The position numbers were made by a program, and so were the translations under genes. A stretch of 60,005 nucleotides of DNA from Pseudonocardiales bacterium (GTDB lineage: Bacteria > Actinomycetota > Actinomycetes > Mycobacteriales > QHCD01), in contig QHCD01000054.1 in assembly GCA_003244255.1 (NCBI GenBank), forward strand, positions 1 through 60,005. Direction: 5' to 3'. Positions within the stretch are counted from its first letter, which is position 1, and every line of letters begins with the position of its first letter. Below the pieces are notes generated by a model, which saw only the letters and a list, made by a program, of their open reading frames with translations, had not been told where the DNA came from and did no database searches. Shown piece by piece: positions 44,478-54,429 of the stretch.

Positions 44478-45484
44478 CCACCGACGAAGCGGTTGGTGAA
44501 CGCCCGCGACACGTCGACCTTGCCGGTCACCATGCCGGCGCTGCGCAGGAACGCGGTCATCCGGTTCCACACCGACGGCTGTTGCCAGCCCCACCGGGAC
44601 GGATCGTCGGTGTAGTGGGTGCTCATGTACCCGGCCGACTTCTCCACCAGGGTGCGGTCGACGTCGGGCGCGGCCGCGAGCAGCGCGGACGCGGCCTCCC
44701 GCGGATGGGCGATCGCCTCCTGGTAGCCGCGCTTGGTGGCCGCCATGAACGCCGCCACGTCCTTCGGGTCGCCGTTGATCAGCTTCTGGCTGGTGGCGAT
44801 CACCGGGGTGTACCAGTCGGGAATGCATCGCTGGTAGCGGATGAACGGCATCGTCACCGTATGCAGGTGGTCGATGTCGGTGAACTGGATGCCCTCCCAG
44901 CCGTCGAACACCCACACGAAGTCATAGAAGTGCTTAGTCAGCCCGACCCGGTAGTCGGCGTCGCCGACCTGGACGAACTTGATGTGTGACGGGTCGCCGC
45001 CATCGCAGCGGACCAGCTGCTGCACCAACGCCTTCTCCAGCTGACCGCCGAACCCGCCGTAGACCTTGCCGGCGAGATCGCGTGGCCGGGTGATGCCGGA
45101 GGACGTCAGCGCGACCATGCTCGAGGTGTTGTGCTGCAGGATCGCGGCCACGGAGATCACGGGCAGGCCCTGCGCGACAGCGGGGGTGACATCCTCCTCG
45201 GTGCTGATCGCGAAGTCGGCCTTGCCGGTTGTCAGCATCTGCAGGCCGTTGCTGTTCGCGCCGGGCTCGATGATGCGCACGTCGAGGCCGGCCTTGGCGT
45301 ACCAGCCGTTGGCCTTCGCGAGGTAGATGCCGCTGTGGTTGGTGTTCGGTGTCCAGTCCAGCAGGACGGTGATCTGCCGGTGGCCGTCGGCGCCGGTCTT
45401 CGGTGTGGCGCTGCCACAGCCGGCCAGGGTCAGGGCGGCGACGGTGACGGCCGAGATCAGCGCCACGCGCCGGCGGCGCCTCAC
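44474..45484 (-). CDS. thiY: NMT1/THI5-like substrate-binding lipoprotein (ThiY-like)
   Basis: A 336-residue extracytoplasmic binding protein. The lipobox is LTLAGC (Cys at about 23). The mature domain starts ITVLLDWTPNTNHSGIYLAK, the hallmark of NMT1/THI5-like proteins that bind pyrimidine precursors of thiamin such as formylaminopyrimidine or HMP. Further: GKADFAISTEEDVTPAVAQG and VQVGDADYRVGLTKHFYDFV. The GTG at 45484 overlaps the permease stop as GTGA. Exact ligand is inferred from family and riboswitch. Confidence 0.88.
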   Translation of the reverse strand: MRRRRRVALISAVTVAALTLAGCGSATPKTGADGHRQITVLLDWTPNTNHSGIYLAKANGWYAKAGLDVRIIEPGANSNGLQMLTTGKADFAISTEEDVTPAVAQGLPVISVAAILQHNTSSMVALTSSGITRPRDLAGKVYGGFGGQLEKALVQQLVRCDGGDPSHIKFVQVGDADYRVGLTKHFYDFVWVFDGWEGIQFTDIDHLHTVTMPFIRYQRCIPDWYTPVIATSQKLINGDPKDVAAFMAATKRGYQEAIAHPREAASALLAAAPDVDRTLVEKSAGYMSTHYTDDPSRWGWQQPSVWNRMTAFLRSAGMVTGKVDVSRAFTNRFVGG

Positions 45485-46290
45485 GACCGGCCCCGTTCGG
45501 CCGCGTGCTGCCAGGGTGCCGCCATCCGCCCGATCGCGCCGACGGCAGCGAACAGCGCCATCGACAGCACCGCGACCATGACGACGGCGACGAACACCCG
45601 GTCGATGCGGAACGACGCCTTCGAGCGGTCGATGAAAATACCGAGGCCGCTCTGCGCGCCCACCCATTCACCAACCACGGCACCGGCGACGGCGTAGGCG
45701 GCCGAGATCCGCAGTCCGGCGAAGAAGGCCGGGATCGCCGCAGGCACCAGCACCATCCGCAGCACCGTCATCCGGTCCGCGCCCATGCTGCGCACCAGGT
45801 CGATCAACTCGGGGTCGACACCGGCGAGCGCCGCGACCGTGCTGACCACCACCGGGAAGAAGACGATCAGCGCCACCACCACGACCTTCGGGGTGATGCC
45901 GTATCCGAACCACAGCACCAGCAACGGCGCCAGCACGATCATCGGGATCGTCTGACTGACCACGAGCAACGGGTAGAGCGCCCGCCGGACGGGCGGCACG
46001 GCGGCCACCAGCCCCGCCAGCAGCGCGCCGACTCCCGCGCCGACAACCAGTCCGAGCACGGCCTCGACCGTGGTGGTGGCGAGATCTCGCGGCAGCAGCG
46101 AGCGGGCGGTGACGAACGCGCCGGCGATCCGCGCCGGCGAGGGCAGCACGTACGGCGGCACGTTGCGGATCGCGACGGCGCCCTGCCAGACCCCGAGCAG
46201 TGCCGCGAGGAGCAGCACGGGCGGCAGCCAGGCGCGCGCCCGAGCGCCGGCCCGGGAACTGGCCGCGCGGCGCGGCGTCAACACGGTCAT
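45481..46290 (-). CDS. thiX: ABC transporter permease (ThiX-like)
   Basis: A 269-residue permease with six transmembrane helices and the EAA-type loop (GVDPELIDLVRSMGADRMTV). It is related to SsuC/TauC permeases. It overlaps the thiamin-binding protein gene upstream and the substrate-binding gene downstream by four bases each, forming the channel for ThiY and ThiZ. Confidence 0.88.
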   Translation of the reverse strand: MTVLTPRRAASSRAGARARAWLPPVLLLAALLGVWQGAVAIRNVPPYVLPSPARIAGAFVTARSLLPRDLATTTVEAVLGLVVGAGVGALLAGLVAAVPPVRRALYPLLVVSQTIPMIVLAPLLVLWFGYGITPKVVVVALIVFFPVVVSTVAALAGVDPELIDLVRSMGADRMTVLRMVLVPAAIPAFFAGLRISAAYAVAGAVVGEWVGAQSGLGIFIDRSKASFRIDRVFVAVVMVAVLSMALFAAVGAIGRMAAPWQHAAERGRS

Positions 46291-46580
46291 GGCCGGAACT
46301 TTCGGGTGAGCTCATCCATCGACTTCGCTTGCGGGCCAGCCATTTCCGCGATCTTCACCATCGCAATCGCGGTCGTGGCTCCAGCCTCCAGGCAGGCTTC
46401 GTGAGCACGCCGAAGCACCGGCCAGACGTCGTCCGGCTCGCCCTCGACGGTCGTGCCGAGAGGCCCCACTTCGTAGTGCAGCCCGCTGTCCGTGATCACC
46501 GCGATCGCCGCTTCGACGGTGGCGTGCGGGTCGTCGGGTGTGCCGGCGGGTGTCGGCAGGCACTGGATTTCAACGATCAC
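46287..46580 (-). CDS. MTH1187/YkoF-like thiamin-binding protein
   Basis: A 97-residue MTH1187-family protein (MIVEIQCLPTPAG, then ITDSGLHYEVGPLGTTVEGE and MVKIAEMAGP). Members bind thiamin or its precursors in the cytoplasm. Position inside a TPP-controlled operon agrees. ATGA overlaps link it to the pyrophosphokinase gene before it and the permease gene after it. Confidence 0.85.
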   Translation of the reverse strand: MIVEIQCLPTPAGTPDDPHATVEAAIAVITDSGLHYEVGPLGTTVEGEPDDVWPVLRRAHEACLEAGATTAIAMVKIAEMAGPQAKSMDELTRKFRP

Positions 46581-47266
46581 AGCAGGTCCTCCTTCTCGGG
46601 TCGCACGCCGGGAGAGACGGCGACAAGTACTCCGGCGCCGAGGCGCACCTCGGCGACCGGTTCGGCAAAGCAGTTGCTGATGCCGCGGCTCGAACCGGCC
46701 GCGAGGTCTTCGTGGTTCAGCGGGTAACGCAGGCCGGTGGTGACGACGCCGCTGGCGGGCCCATGCACGGGTAGCAGCGACACCAACTCCCCCGGGACAC
46801 CGCGCAGCCGGTCGGCGGCGCGGATCACGGTCAGCGTCGCGGGTCCGATTCGGGCGGACATCTGCACTGCCGCGTACCGCGGCGCCGCCAGTAGCAGTGC
46901 CGCTGACAGCAGGTGATCAAGCCGTCCGCCGATTCCGGCGACAACGGTGATCCGCCGTGGCTGCAGGGACATCGCGGCATCGAGGGCGAGTTCCAGATCG
47001 GTGGCGTCCTTCGCCGCCGGGAACCGCCGCACGTCGGTGCCGGCGGCCTCGGCGGCGTCGAGCGAGCCCGCCGTCACCGAGTCGAGGTCACCGACCAGGA
47101 TGTCGGCGTGGACGCCGGCGGCACGGGCGTGGTCCAGCCCGCTGTCGGCGGCGATCACCGTTGCGGCCGCGGCCAGCTGCGCGAGGCAGGTCAGGTCCGG
47201 CTGGTCACCGCCAGCCACCACGACAACGTCGCCGTGCTCGCAATTGCGGCCGGGAGCCGCCTGCAT
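46577..47266 (-). CDS. Thiamin pyrophosphokinase-like protein
   Basis: A 229-residue protein of the thiamin pyrophosphokinase family, which converts thiamin plus ATP to thiamin diphosphate. Motifs: VVVVAGGDQPD, IAADSGLDHARAAGVHADIL then VGDLDSV, the metal-binding KDATDLELALDAA and GIGGRLDHLLSAALLL. The ATG at 47266 is the right start: GGAGG lies six bases upstream, while the ATG at 47284 is inside the conserved 3' end of the riboswitch. It is the first gene of a five-gene thiamin operon. Confidence 0.9.
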   Translation of the reverse strand: MQAAPGRNCEHGDVVVVAGGDQPDLTCLAQLAAAATVIAADSGLDHARAAGVHADILVGDLDSVTAGSLDAAEAAGTDVRRFPAAKDATDLELALDAAMSLQPRRITVVAGIGGRLDHLLSAALLLAAPRYAAVQMSARIGPATLTVIRAADRLRGVPGELVSLLPVHGPASGVVTTGLRYPLNHEDLAAGSSRGISNCFAEPVAEVRLGAGVLVAVSPGVRPEKEDLL

Positions 47267-47269
47267 CGC

Positions 47270-47370
47270 TTCCTCCGCTGGCATTACCCAGATCAGGTGT
47301 GCGGGTCGGCGGTGCTGCCGCGATGCGGCCGATCGCCCTCTCAGCCCGGCTGTCCCGAGCTCCCCGGTCT
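47270..47370 (-). ncRNA. TPP riboswitch (THI element)
   Basis: On the minus strand the leader shows the conserved TPP aptamer blocks: CGGGGAGC near 47366, GGGCTGAGA near 47346-47338, and ACCTGATCTGGGTAATGCC followed by AGCGGAGGAA at about 47298-47270. The last block contains the GGAGG ribosome binding site of the pyrophosphokinase gene, so thiamin diphosphate binding should hide it and block translation. The pattern is nearly a textbook match. Confidence 0.95.
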
Positions 47371-47394
47371 ATCGAGATGTTGCGTTGACGTCTT

Positions 47395-49470
47395 CTACTC
47401 TAGCGCGTTCCGGTCATCTCTCGAATCATGGCCCTCGGCAGTGATGTCGTCGTCCTCGATCGCGGCGGCGTCCTCGCCCCGGGCGACCCACTCGACCACC
47501 CGGCGGGCGATGTCCTGCGCCGTGAAGCCCACCATCGCGTGCACGTCGGGCGCCGCGCCGTGGTCGAGGAAGCGCGGCGGCAGGCCGATCTCACGGGTGG
47601 GTACGTCGACATCGGCGTCCCGCAACGCCTGCGCGAGGCGCGATCCCACCCCGCCCACCCGCGTGCCGTCCTCGACCGTCACCACGAGCGGATGGCCCGC
47701 GGCGAGTTCCACCAGCTCGCGCGAGGGCGGGCTGACCCACCGTGGGTCGACCACGGTCGCTGCGATCCCCTGATCGGCAACCCGGCCGGCGACGTCGACC
47801 ACCAACGTCGCAGCGGAGCCAACGGCGATCAGCAGCACGTCGGCCGCCGTGGTTTCAAGCAGGACGTCGACATCGCCGACCCGGCGCACCGCCGGCAGGT
47901 CGGGGCCTACCGCTGTCTTGGGATAGCGCAGCACGGTCGGCCCGTCCGCCCACTCCACCGCCTCGCGCAGCTCCTCGCGCAGCGACGTCTCGTCGCGTGG
48001 CGCGGCGATGCGCAGCCCGGGGACGACGCCGAGCACCGCGAGATCCCACATGCCGTGGTGGCTGGCGCCGTCCGGGCCGGTCACCCCGGCCCGGTCGAGC
48101 ACCACGGTGACAGGTAGCCGGTGCAGGGCGACGTCCATCAACAGCTGGTCGAACGCTCGGCTGAGGAAGGTCGAATAGAGCGCCACAACCGGGTGCAGGC
48201 CGCCGGTAGCGAGCCCTGCCGCGGAGGTGAGCGCGTGCTGTTCGGCGATGCCGACGTCGAAGAGCCGTTCGGGATACGCGCGGGCGAACGCGGCGAGGCC
48301 CACCGGGTGCAGCATCGCCGCGGTGATGGCCGCTACGTCGGGGCGATCGGCCCCGATCGCGACCATCTCCTCGGAGAAGACGTCGGTCCAGGTGCGCTTC
48401 GCCGGCGAGATCAGCTGACCGGTCTCCGGATCGAACGCACCGCCGGGACCGTGCAGGCAGTCCGCCTCGTCGTTCTCGGCCGGTGCGAAGCCGAAACCCT
48501 TGCGCGTCACGCAGTGCACGATCACCGGCCCGCCGAAATCGCGCGCACGCTCCAGCGCCGACTCCAGCGCGGCGCTGTCGTGGCCGTCGATCGGACCGAC
48601 GTACTTCAGGCCGAGATCTTCGAACATGCCTTGGGGTGCAACGAAATCCTTCAGCCCCGTCTTCATGCCGTGCAGGGCGTCATAGAGCGGCGCTCCGACG
48701 ACGGGCGTGCGGGCCAGCGTGCCCTTGACCATGCCGAGCGCGCGCTCGTATCCCGGTTGCAACCGCAGCGTCGCGAGGTAGTCGGCGAGGCCGCCGATGG
48801 TCGGCGAGTACGAGCGCCCGTTGTCGTTGACGACGATCACCACCGGCCGATCCTTCGCGGCGGCGATGTTGTTCAGCGCCTCCCAGCACATGCCGCCGGT
48901 GAGTGCGCCGTCACCAACGACCGCGACGACGCGTCGCTGTTCGCCGCGGATCGCGTATGCCTTCGCCAGCCCGTCGGCATAGGACAGCGCCGTCGACGCG
49001 TGTGAGTTCTCGATGACGTCGTGATCGGATTCCGCCCGGCTCGGGTAGCCGGAGAGCCCGCCGGTCTGCCGCAGCGTGTCGAAGCCGCGCTGCCGGCCGG
49101 TCAGGATCTTGTGCACGTAGGACTGGTGGCCGGTGTCGAAGAGGATGCGGTCGCGCGGCGAATGGAACACCCGGTGCAGGGCGATGGTCAGTTCGACGGC
49201 GCCGAGGTTCGGGCCCAGATGGCCGCCGGTCAGCGACACCTTCGCGACCAGGAAGTCGCGGATCTGCGCGGCGAGTGTGGTGAGCTGCCCGGGCGGCAGC
49301 GCCCGCAGGTCCTCCGGCGAGTGCACGGACGCGAGCAGTCCGAACCGGGCGACGGAATCGATATCGGGCCCGGTCTCCGAAGGCGGGGTCTGCGAACGCG
49401 GAACCCCCGAACGCGGGCTCGAGGAACGAGAGGGACGCGGGGGGCGCGGGGGGCGACGAGCGGCGGCCAT
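47395..49470 (-). CDS. dxs: 1-deoxy-D-xylulose-5-phosphate synthase
   Basis: DXS condenses pyruvate and glyceraldehyde 3-phosphate, the first step of the MEP isoprenoid pathway, using thiamin diphosphate. The 691-residue protein has [16 protein letters not shown], the TPP-binding [44 protein letters not shown] and the C-terminal [11 protein letters not shown]. It has a ~35-residue Arg/Pro/Ser-rich N-terminal extension not usual for the family. The ATG at 49470 is supported by TACAGT six bases upstream (leaderless). The TPP-riboswitch operon follows on the same strand. Confidence 0.95.
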   Translation of the reverse strand: MAAARRPPRPPRPSRSSSPRSGVPRSQTPPSETGPDIDSVARFGLLASVHSPEDLRALPPGQLTTLAAQIRDFLVAKVSLTGGHLGPNLGAVELTIALHRVFHSPRDRILFDTGHQSYVHKILTGRQRGFDTLRQTGGLSGYPSRAESDHDVIENSHASTALSYADGLAKAYAIRGEQRRVVAVVGDGALTGGMCWEALNNIAAAKDRPVVIVVNDNGRSYSPTIGGLADYLATLRLQPGYERALGMVKGTLARTPVVGAPLYDALHGMKTGLKDFVAPQGMFEDLGLKYVGPIDGHDSAALESALERARDFGGPVIVHCVTRKGFGFAPAENDEADCLHGPGGAFDPETGQLISPAKRTWTDVFSEEMVAIGADRPDVAAITAAMLHPVGLAAFARAYPERLFDVGIAEQHALTSAAGLATGGLHPVVALYSTFLSRAFDQLLMDVALHRLPVTVVLDRAGVTGPDGASHHGMWDLAVLGVVPGLRIAAPRDETSLREELREAVEWADGPTVLRYPKTAVGPDLPAVRRVGDVDVLLETTAADVLLIAVGSAATLVVDVAGRVADQGIAATVVDPRWVSPPSRELVELAAGHPLVVTVEDGTRVGGVGSRLAQALRDADVDVPTREIGLPPRFLDHGAAPDVHAMVGFTAQDIARRVVEWVARGEDAAAIEDDDITAEGHDSRDDRNALE

Positions 49471-49476
49471 ACGGCC

Positions 49477-49482
49477 ACTGTA
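49477..49482 (-). promoter_or_regulatory. Candidate -10 hexamer of a leaderless dxs promoter
   Basis: TACAGT on the minus strand ends six bases before the dxs ATG. The same hexamer at the same distance occurs before the cei leader ORF at 58959. No Shine-Dalgarno is present. Confidence 0.5.
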
Positions 49483-49658
49483 ATCCGGCGCTCCGGCGGC
49501 GCGAAGGGCACGCGCCGGCGGGTCTGCGTACGGCAGCCCCGGGACGCGCCCGAACCACCGACCGCTGCCGGTCGAAGGTGAGTTAGTCCCGTGTCCAGCA
49601 CCGTGGGGTAGTTGGGCACGGGGCCTTCCACTACCGGCGCCGGCGCGCGGAGTCCTCG

Positions 49659-50822
49659 TTAGGAACGGTGCAGCAACGCGACACATTCCACGTGCTGGGT
49701 CATCGGAAAGATGTCGAATGCCCGGAGCGCGCCGAGGCGGTATCCGGCCGCAGTTGCGGCGCGCAGGTCGCGGGCCAGGGTCGCCGGATCGCAGGACACG
49801 TAGCAGATCGCACGCGGACCGCTCTGTGCAATCGCCGTCAACACAGCCGCGCCCGCGCCGGCACGCGGCGGGTCGAGGACCACGACGTCGGCGGGGTGCG
49901 CGGCCACCATGTCAGCGTCGACATCCGCCGTAACGACGCGCGCCCACGGCTCGGCCACCAGGTTCACCCGCGCGTCCGCGCATGCGGTGTCGTCGTTCTC
50001 GACCGCCACGACCGACCCGGCCGGCCCGACCTCACGAGCGAGCGCCCAGCTGAACAGTCCGACGCCGGCGTAGAGGTCAAGCATCCGCTCCCCCGCCGAT
50101 GCAGCACACATGTCGACGACGGCGCGCGCCAGGGTGTCGGCCGCGGCCGGGTGCACCTGCCAGAACACGCCCGCGTGTACCTGCCAGCGCCGCCCCAGCG
50201 CACGCTCGTGCAGCAACTCCGTCGACGTCGAGCGGCGCCGCCGGGCCCGGACATCCACCACGGTCTCACCGTCCGCGGACACCGCGACCTCGACCGTCGC
50301 GCCCGGCGGGCGCTGCCGCACCGCCCGCACCGCGTCGTCGGCAGCGGGTACCAGCAGCGGGCAGGATTCGATCGGCTCCACGGTGTGCGACCGGTGGCGG
50401 CGCAGGCCCAGCCGGCCGCGCCGGTCGACGGCGAACTGCGTGCGGGTGCGCCAGTGCAGCGGCCCCCCTGGCAGCGGCTCGACGACGACGTCGACGTCGG
50501 ACAACCCGCCGATCCGACGCAGGGTGTCGCGCACCACCTCGGCCTTCAGGGCGAGTTGCGCAGCCGGCTCGACGTGCTGCCAGTCGCAGCCGCCGCACCG
50601 GCCCGGCCCTGCGTGCGGGCACGGTGGTGGCACCCGGTCGGCCGAGGCCCGCACGACGGCGATGGCGTCGGCCCGCAACACACCCGCGCCCTCGTCGACG
50701 ATCCGCGCCGTCACCAGCTCGCCGGGCAGCGCGTGCCGGACGAACACCACCCTGCCGTCGTGGCGGGCGACACAGTGCCCGCCGTGCGCCGGCGGACCGA
50801 CCTCGAGCTCGAGTTCGGTCAT
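49659..50822 (-). CDS. TrmA/RlmD-type RNA uracil-5-methyltransferase
   Basis: A 387-residue SAM-dependent RNA methyltransferase. A TRAM-like N-terminus ([20 protein letters not shown]) is followed by cysteines in [12 protein letters not shown] and later IESCPLL that probably hold a 4Fe-4S cluster as in RlmD. The SAM site is [15 protein letters not shown], then [11 protein letters not shown] and the catalytic Cys in [13 protein letters not shown]. Whether the target is tRNA or 23S rRNA cannot be told. The ATG shares its A with the stop of the upstream permease gene (TGATG). Confidence 0.92.
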   Translation of the reverse strand: MTELELEVGPPAHGGHCVARHDGRVVFVRHALPGELVTARIVDEGAGVLRADAIAVVRASADRVPPPCPHAGPGRCGGCDWQHVEPAAQLALKAEVVRDTLRRIGGLSDVDVVVEPLPGGPLHWRTRTQFAVDRRGRLGLRRHRSHTVEPIESCPLLVPAADDAVRAVRQRPPGATVEVAVSADGETVVDVRARRRRSTSTELLHERALGRRWQVHAGVFWQVHPAAADTLARAVVDMCAASAGERMLDLYAGVGLFSWALAREVGPAGSVVAVENDDTACADARVNLVAEPWARVVTADVDADMVAAHPADVVVLDPPRAGAGAAVLTAIAQSGPRAICYVSCDPATLARDLRAATAAGYRLGALRAFDIFPMTQHVECVALLHRS

Positions 50823-52939
50823 CACCGTGGAGGTTCGGGCGGCGCATCCGGTTCGGGCGGCGCATCCGGTTCGGGTGGCGGATCCGGTTCGGGTGGCGGA
50901 TCGTTTCCGGGAGGCGGCTGGATCCGGCTCGCCGACTCCTGCCGGTCTCGCACGAATTCGGCCCGCAGCGCCGCCCGTGCCTTGTTGCGCGCGGCGACCC
51001 GCGCCGGCGGGTGCAGTCGCCGGTCCGACGACGTCAGCTGCCACGGCACGTTGGTGACCATGACGCCGGGCTGGAACAGCAGCCGGCTCTTGAGCCGCAG
51101 CGCCGTCTGGTTGTGCAGCAACTGTTCCCACCAATGGCCCACGACGTACTCGGGGATGAACACGGTGACCAGGTCGCGCGGGCTGGCTCGCCGCATCTTG
51201 CGCACGTAGTCGAGGATCGGCTTGGTGATCTCGCGGTACGGCGACTCGATCACCGTGAGCGGCACCGGCAGGTTCAGCGCCTCCCATTCCTCCTGCAGGC
51301 CACGGGTGTCTTCGTCGTCGACATTCACCGTCAGCGCGGTGAGTGTGTCGGGATGGGTGACCCGCGCGAACGCCAGCGCCCGCAGCGCCGGCTTGTGCAC
51401 CTTCGAGACGAGCACCACGACGTGGTTGCGGGACGGCAGCACGTCCTCGTCCGACGACGGCGTCAGCTCACGCGCCACCCGGTCGTAGTGGCCGCGGATC
51501 GCGCGCATCGTGGCGAAGATCACGACCATCGCGAGGATCGCGATCCAGGCACCGTGGACGAACTTCGTCGCGAGCACGATGATCAGCACTGCGGCGGTCA
51601 TGCACAGGCCGAACGTGTTGATGCTCTGCGAGCGCCGCATCCGCCGTCGTGCCGCCGGGTCGCGCTCGGTCTGAAGATGCCTGTTCCAGTGCCGGATCAT
51701 CCCCGCCTGGCTGCAGTTGAACGACACGAACACGCCGACAATGTAGAGCTGGATCAGCCGGGTCGTGTTGGCCTGGAAGCCGACGATCAGCACGGCCGCG
51801 AACAGCCCGAGCAGCAGGATTCCGTTGCTGTAGGCGAGCTTGTCGCCGCGGGTGTGCAGCTGACGCGGCAGATACCGGGCCTTGGCGAGGATGGAGCCGA
51901 GCACCGGAAACCCGTTGAAGGCCGTGTTCGCGGCGAGCACCAGGATCAGCGCGGTGACGGCCGCGACGAAGTAGAACCCGAACCGGAAGTTGCTGAAGAC
52001 GGCATCGGCGAGCTGCGCCACCAGCGTCTTCGGCCGGTAACCCTTCGGCGCGCCGACGAAATACCCGCCGCTGGTGGAGTCGACCACCTTGGCGCCGGTG
52101 AGGCGGGCCAGGACGATGATGCCGAGCAGCATTACGACGGCCATCATGCCCATCATCAACAGCGTCGAGGCCGCGTTCTTGCTCTTCGGCCGCCGGAACG
52201 CCGGCACGCCGTTGCTGATCGCCTCGACACCGGTCAGGGCCGCCGAGCCGGAGGAGAACGCGCGCAGGATCAGGAACCCCATTGCCAGGCCCGCGTAATG
52301 GCTGCCGTGCACCCCGAAGTGCTTCGTCTCGGCGGTGAGATGGCCGCCGCCGGCGACCCGGATCAGCCCGTACAGGACCATGCCGATGATGCCGATCATG
52401 AAGCCGTACACCGGCACGGCGAACGCCTTGCCCGACTCGCGGACCCCGCGCAGGTTGGCGGCTGCGAGCAGCACGATCAGGGCCAGGCAGACCGTGACCT
52501 GGTGGTTGTTGATGGACGGCACCGCGGAGGCGACGTTGGCGACACCGGAGGACACCGACACCGCAACGGTCAGCACGTAGTCGACCATCAGGGCACTCGC
52601 GACGACGACGCCGAAGGTCGAGCCGAGGTTTGTCGTCGCCACCTCGTAGTCCCCACCGCCGCTGGGATAGGCGTGCACCGTCTGCCGGTACGACGCCACC
52701 ACCGTGAGCATCACGGCTGCGACGACGATCGCGATCCACGGCGAGAACACGTACGCGGAGGCTCCCGCAAGGCCGAGCGTGGCGAGGATCTGCTCGGGCG
52801 CGTACGCGACCGACGAGAGGGCGTCGCTGGCGAAGATCGGCAGCGCGATCCGCTTCGGGATCAGCGTCTCCTGCAGGCGATCGCTGGGAAGCGGCCGACC
52901 CAGAACCAGACGCTTGGTCAGGTTCGTCCACCATGGCAC
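50822..52939 (-). CDS. APC-family permease, probable KimA-like potassium importer
   Basis: A 705-residue protein: twelve or so transmembrane helices up to ~480 (IFASDALSSVAYAPEQILAT near the start), then a cytoplasmic region of ~220 residues with a USP/KimA-like strand pattern (NHVVVLVSKVHKPALRALAF). The C-terminus is a Pro/Glu/Asp repeat (PPEPDA units). The APC core plus soluble tail matches KimA-type K+ transporters; two TrkA-type regulators lie divergently upstream, which strengthens the K+ role. The GTG at 52939 (VPWWTNLTKRLVLGRP) is the likely start. Substrate remains an inference. Confidence 0.82.
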   Translation of the reverse strand: MPWWTNLTKRLVLGRPLPSDRLQETLIPKRIALPIFASDALSSVAYAPEQILATLGLAGASAYVFSPWIAIVVAAVMLTVVASYRQTVHAYPSGGGDYEVATTNLGSTFGVVVASALMVDYVLTVAVSVSSGVANVASAVPSINNHQVTVCLALIVLLAAANLRGVRESGKAFAVPVYGFMIGIIGMVLYGLIRVAGGGHLTAETKHFGVHGSHYAGLAMGFLILRAFSSGSAALTGVEAISNGVPAFRRPKSKNAASTLLMMGMMAVVMLLGIIVLARLTGAKVVDSTSGGYFVGAPKGYRPKTLVAQLADAVFSNFRFGFYFVAAVTALILVLAANTAFNGFPVLGSILAKARYLPRQLHTRGDKLAYSNGILLLGLFAAVLIVGFQANTTRLIQLYIVGVFVSFNCSQAGMIRHWNRHLQTERDPAARRRMRRSQSINTFGLCMTAAVLIIVLATKFVHGAWIAILAMVVIFATMRAIRGHYDRVARELTPSSDEDVLPSRNHVVVLVSKVHKPALRALAFARVTHPDTLTALTVNVDDEDTRGLQEEWEALNLPVPLTVIESPYREITKPILDYVRKMRRASPRDLVTVFIPEYVVGHWWEQLLHNQTALRLKSRLLFQPGVMVTNVPWQLTSSDRRLHPPARVAARNKARAALRAEFVRDRQESASRIQPPPGNDPPPEPDPPPEPDAPPEPDAPPEPPR
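50832..50903. repeat. Four 18-bp repeats encoding PPEPDA units of the permease C-terminus
   Basis: Units of GGTTCGGGCGGCGCATCC (plus strand) start at 50832 and 50850; two variant copies start at 50868 and 50886. Read on the minus strand they encode the acidic-proline tail of the permease. The 18-base period equals that of the fadA and ppgK repeats. Confidence 0.8.
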
Positions 52940-53071
52940 GCACCTAGCGTAGGTGCAGCGTCGGCGGTGGCCCGGCCGGTGCAAGCGCCGACGCGCCGTC
53001 GCATCCTGGCGACGTCTCGGGCATGATGCGTGCGACGCCTCGTCGTCCGTGCCTGGCTAAGGAGCGACCTC

Positions 53072-53737
53072 GTGCACATCGTCGTGATGGGCTGTGGCCG
53101 GGTCGGATCCGGTCTCGCCCGCCGGCTCGATGAGCTCGGGCATGACGTGTCGATCATCGACCAACAGGCCGTCGCGTTCCGGCGGCTCGGGCCGGAGTTC
53201 GGCGGCCGGCAGGTGACAGGGGTCGGGTTCGATCGCACCACGCTGATCGAGGCCGGCGTCGAGACCGCCGATGCTTTTGCCGCCGTGAGCAGCGGCGACA
53301 ACTCCAACATCATCGCCGCGCGGGTCGCCCGCGAGACGTTCGGCATCGACCATGTGGTGGCGCGGATCTATGACCCCAAGCGCGCCGCGGTCTACGAGCG
53401 GCTGGGGATCCCCACCGTCGCGACCGTGCTGTGGACCATCGACCGGCTCACCCGCGCGCTGCTGCCCGGCGGCGTCGCGGAGGACTGGCGGGATCCGTCG
53501 GGCGCGGTGGCCCTGCTGCAGCTGCCGGTCAATCGCGGCTGGGTCGGCCGGCCGGTCGCCGAGATGGAGCCCGCGGTCGGAGTGCGGGTCGCGTTCCTCA
53601 CCCGATTCGGCGAGGGCATGATCCCGACCGCGTCGACGGTGCTGCAGGACGGCGACCTGGTGCACGCGCTGGTGCAGACCCCGCAGGTCGACGACGTCGC
53701 GCGCCGGGCGAGCGCCGACCGGGCCGAGGAGCGCTGA
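53072..53737 (+). CDS. TrkA-type potassium uptake regulator (first copy, CeoB-like)
   Basis: A 221-residue RCK protein with an NAD-binding TrkA-N domain (IVVMGCGRVGSGLARRLDEL, then VSIIDQQAVAF) and a short TrkA-C domain (residues ~135-215). Such subunits gate K+ transporters in response to NAD(H) or nucleotides. The GTG at 53072 is chosen because AAGGAG lies seven bases upstream and the Rossmann strand starts right after it. Its stop overlaps the next ATG (TGATG). It is divergent from the permease. Confidence 0.93.
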   Translation: MHIVVMGCGRVGSGLARRLDELGHDVSIIDQQAVAFRRLGPEFGGRQVTGVGFDRTTLIEAGVETADAFAAVSSGDNSNIIAARVARETFGIDHVVARIYDPKRAAVYERLGIPTVATVLWTIDRLTRALLPGGVAEDWRDPSGAVALLQLPVNRGWVGRPVAEMEPAVGVRVAFLTRFGEGMIPTASTVLQDGDLVHALVQTPQVDDVARRASADRAEER

Positions 53738-54429
53738 TGCGCGTCGCGATCGCCGGAGCCGGCAACGTCGGGCGATCCATCGCCGGCGAGCTGATCGAGA
53801 ACGGCCACCAGGTCGTCCTCGTCGAGCGCAACGAGAAGGCCGTCGAGCCGTCCGCCGTGCCGGGGGCAGAGTGGCTGCGCGCCGACGCCTGCGAGCTGGC
53901 CTCGCTCGAGGAGGTCAGGCTGGAGCGCTGCGACGTCGTCATCGCGGCGACCGGTGACGACAAGGTGAACCTGGTGCTCTCACTGCTCGCGAAGACCGAG
54001 TTCGCGGTCAACCGCGTCGTTGCGAGGATCAAGGACCCGCGCAACGAGTGGCTGTTCAACGAATCGTGGGGGGTCGACGTGGCCGTCTCCTCCCCGCGCG
54101 TGCTGGCCGCGCTGGTCGAGGAGGCCGTGTCCGTCGGAGACGTCGTGCGGCTGATGACCTTCCGCCACGGCGAGGCGAACCTGGTGGAGCTCACCTTGAG
54201 CACCGGCTCGCCGTATGTCGGCCGGCCGATCCGCGACCTGCAGCTCCCCCGCGGTGCGGCGTTGGTCACGGTGCTGCGCGGTGACCGGGTGATCGTGCCG
54301 GCGCCGGACGAGCCGCTGGAGGCGCTCGACGAGCTGCTCTTCGTCGCGAACGCCGACGTCGAGACCGAGATCCATGACATCTTCTCCGGCCCGGCACCAG
54401 CGAAGGAGTCGGCAGATCCCCAGGACTAG
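53737..54429 (+). CDS. TrkA-type potassium uptake regulator (second copy, CeoC-like)
   Basis: A 230-residue RCK protein: TrkA-N motif RVAIAGAGNVGRSIAGELIE, acidic end of beta-2 in VVLVERNEKAV, DVVIAATGDDKVNLVLSLLA, and TrkA-C at ~140-215 (YVGRPIRDLQLPRGAALVTV). The pair with the preceding gene resembles mycobacterial ceoB/ceoC. It is translationally coupled by TGATG and converges with the DUF3159 gene with a four-base overlap. Confidence 0.93.
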   Translation: MRVAIAGAGNVGRSIAGELIENGHQVVLVERNEKAVEPSAVPGAEWLRADACELASLEEVRLERCDVVIAATGDDKVNLVLSLLAKTEFAVNRVVARIKDPRNEWLFNESWGVDVAVSSPRVLAALVEEAVSVGDVVRLMTFRHGEANLVELTLSTGSPYVGRPIRDLQLPRGAALVTVLRGDRVIVPAPDEPLEALDELLFVANADVETEIHDIFSGPAPAKESADPQD

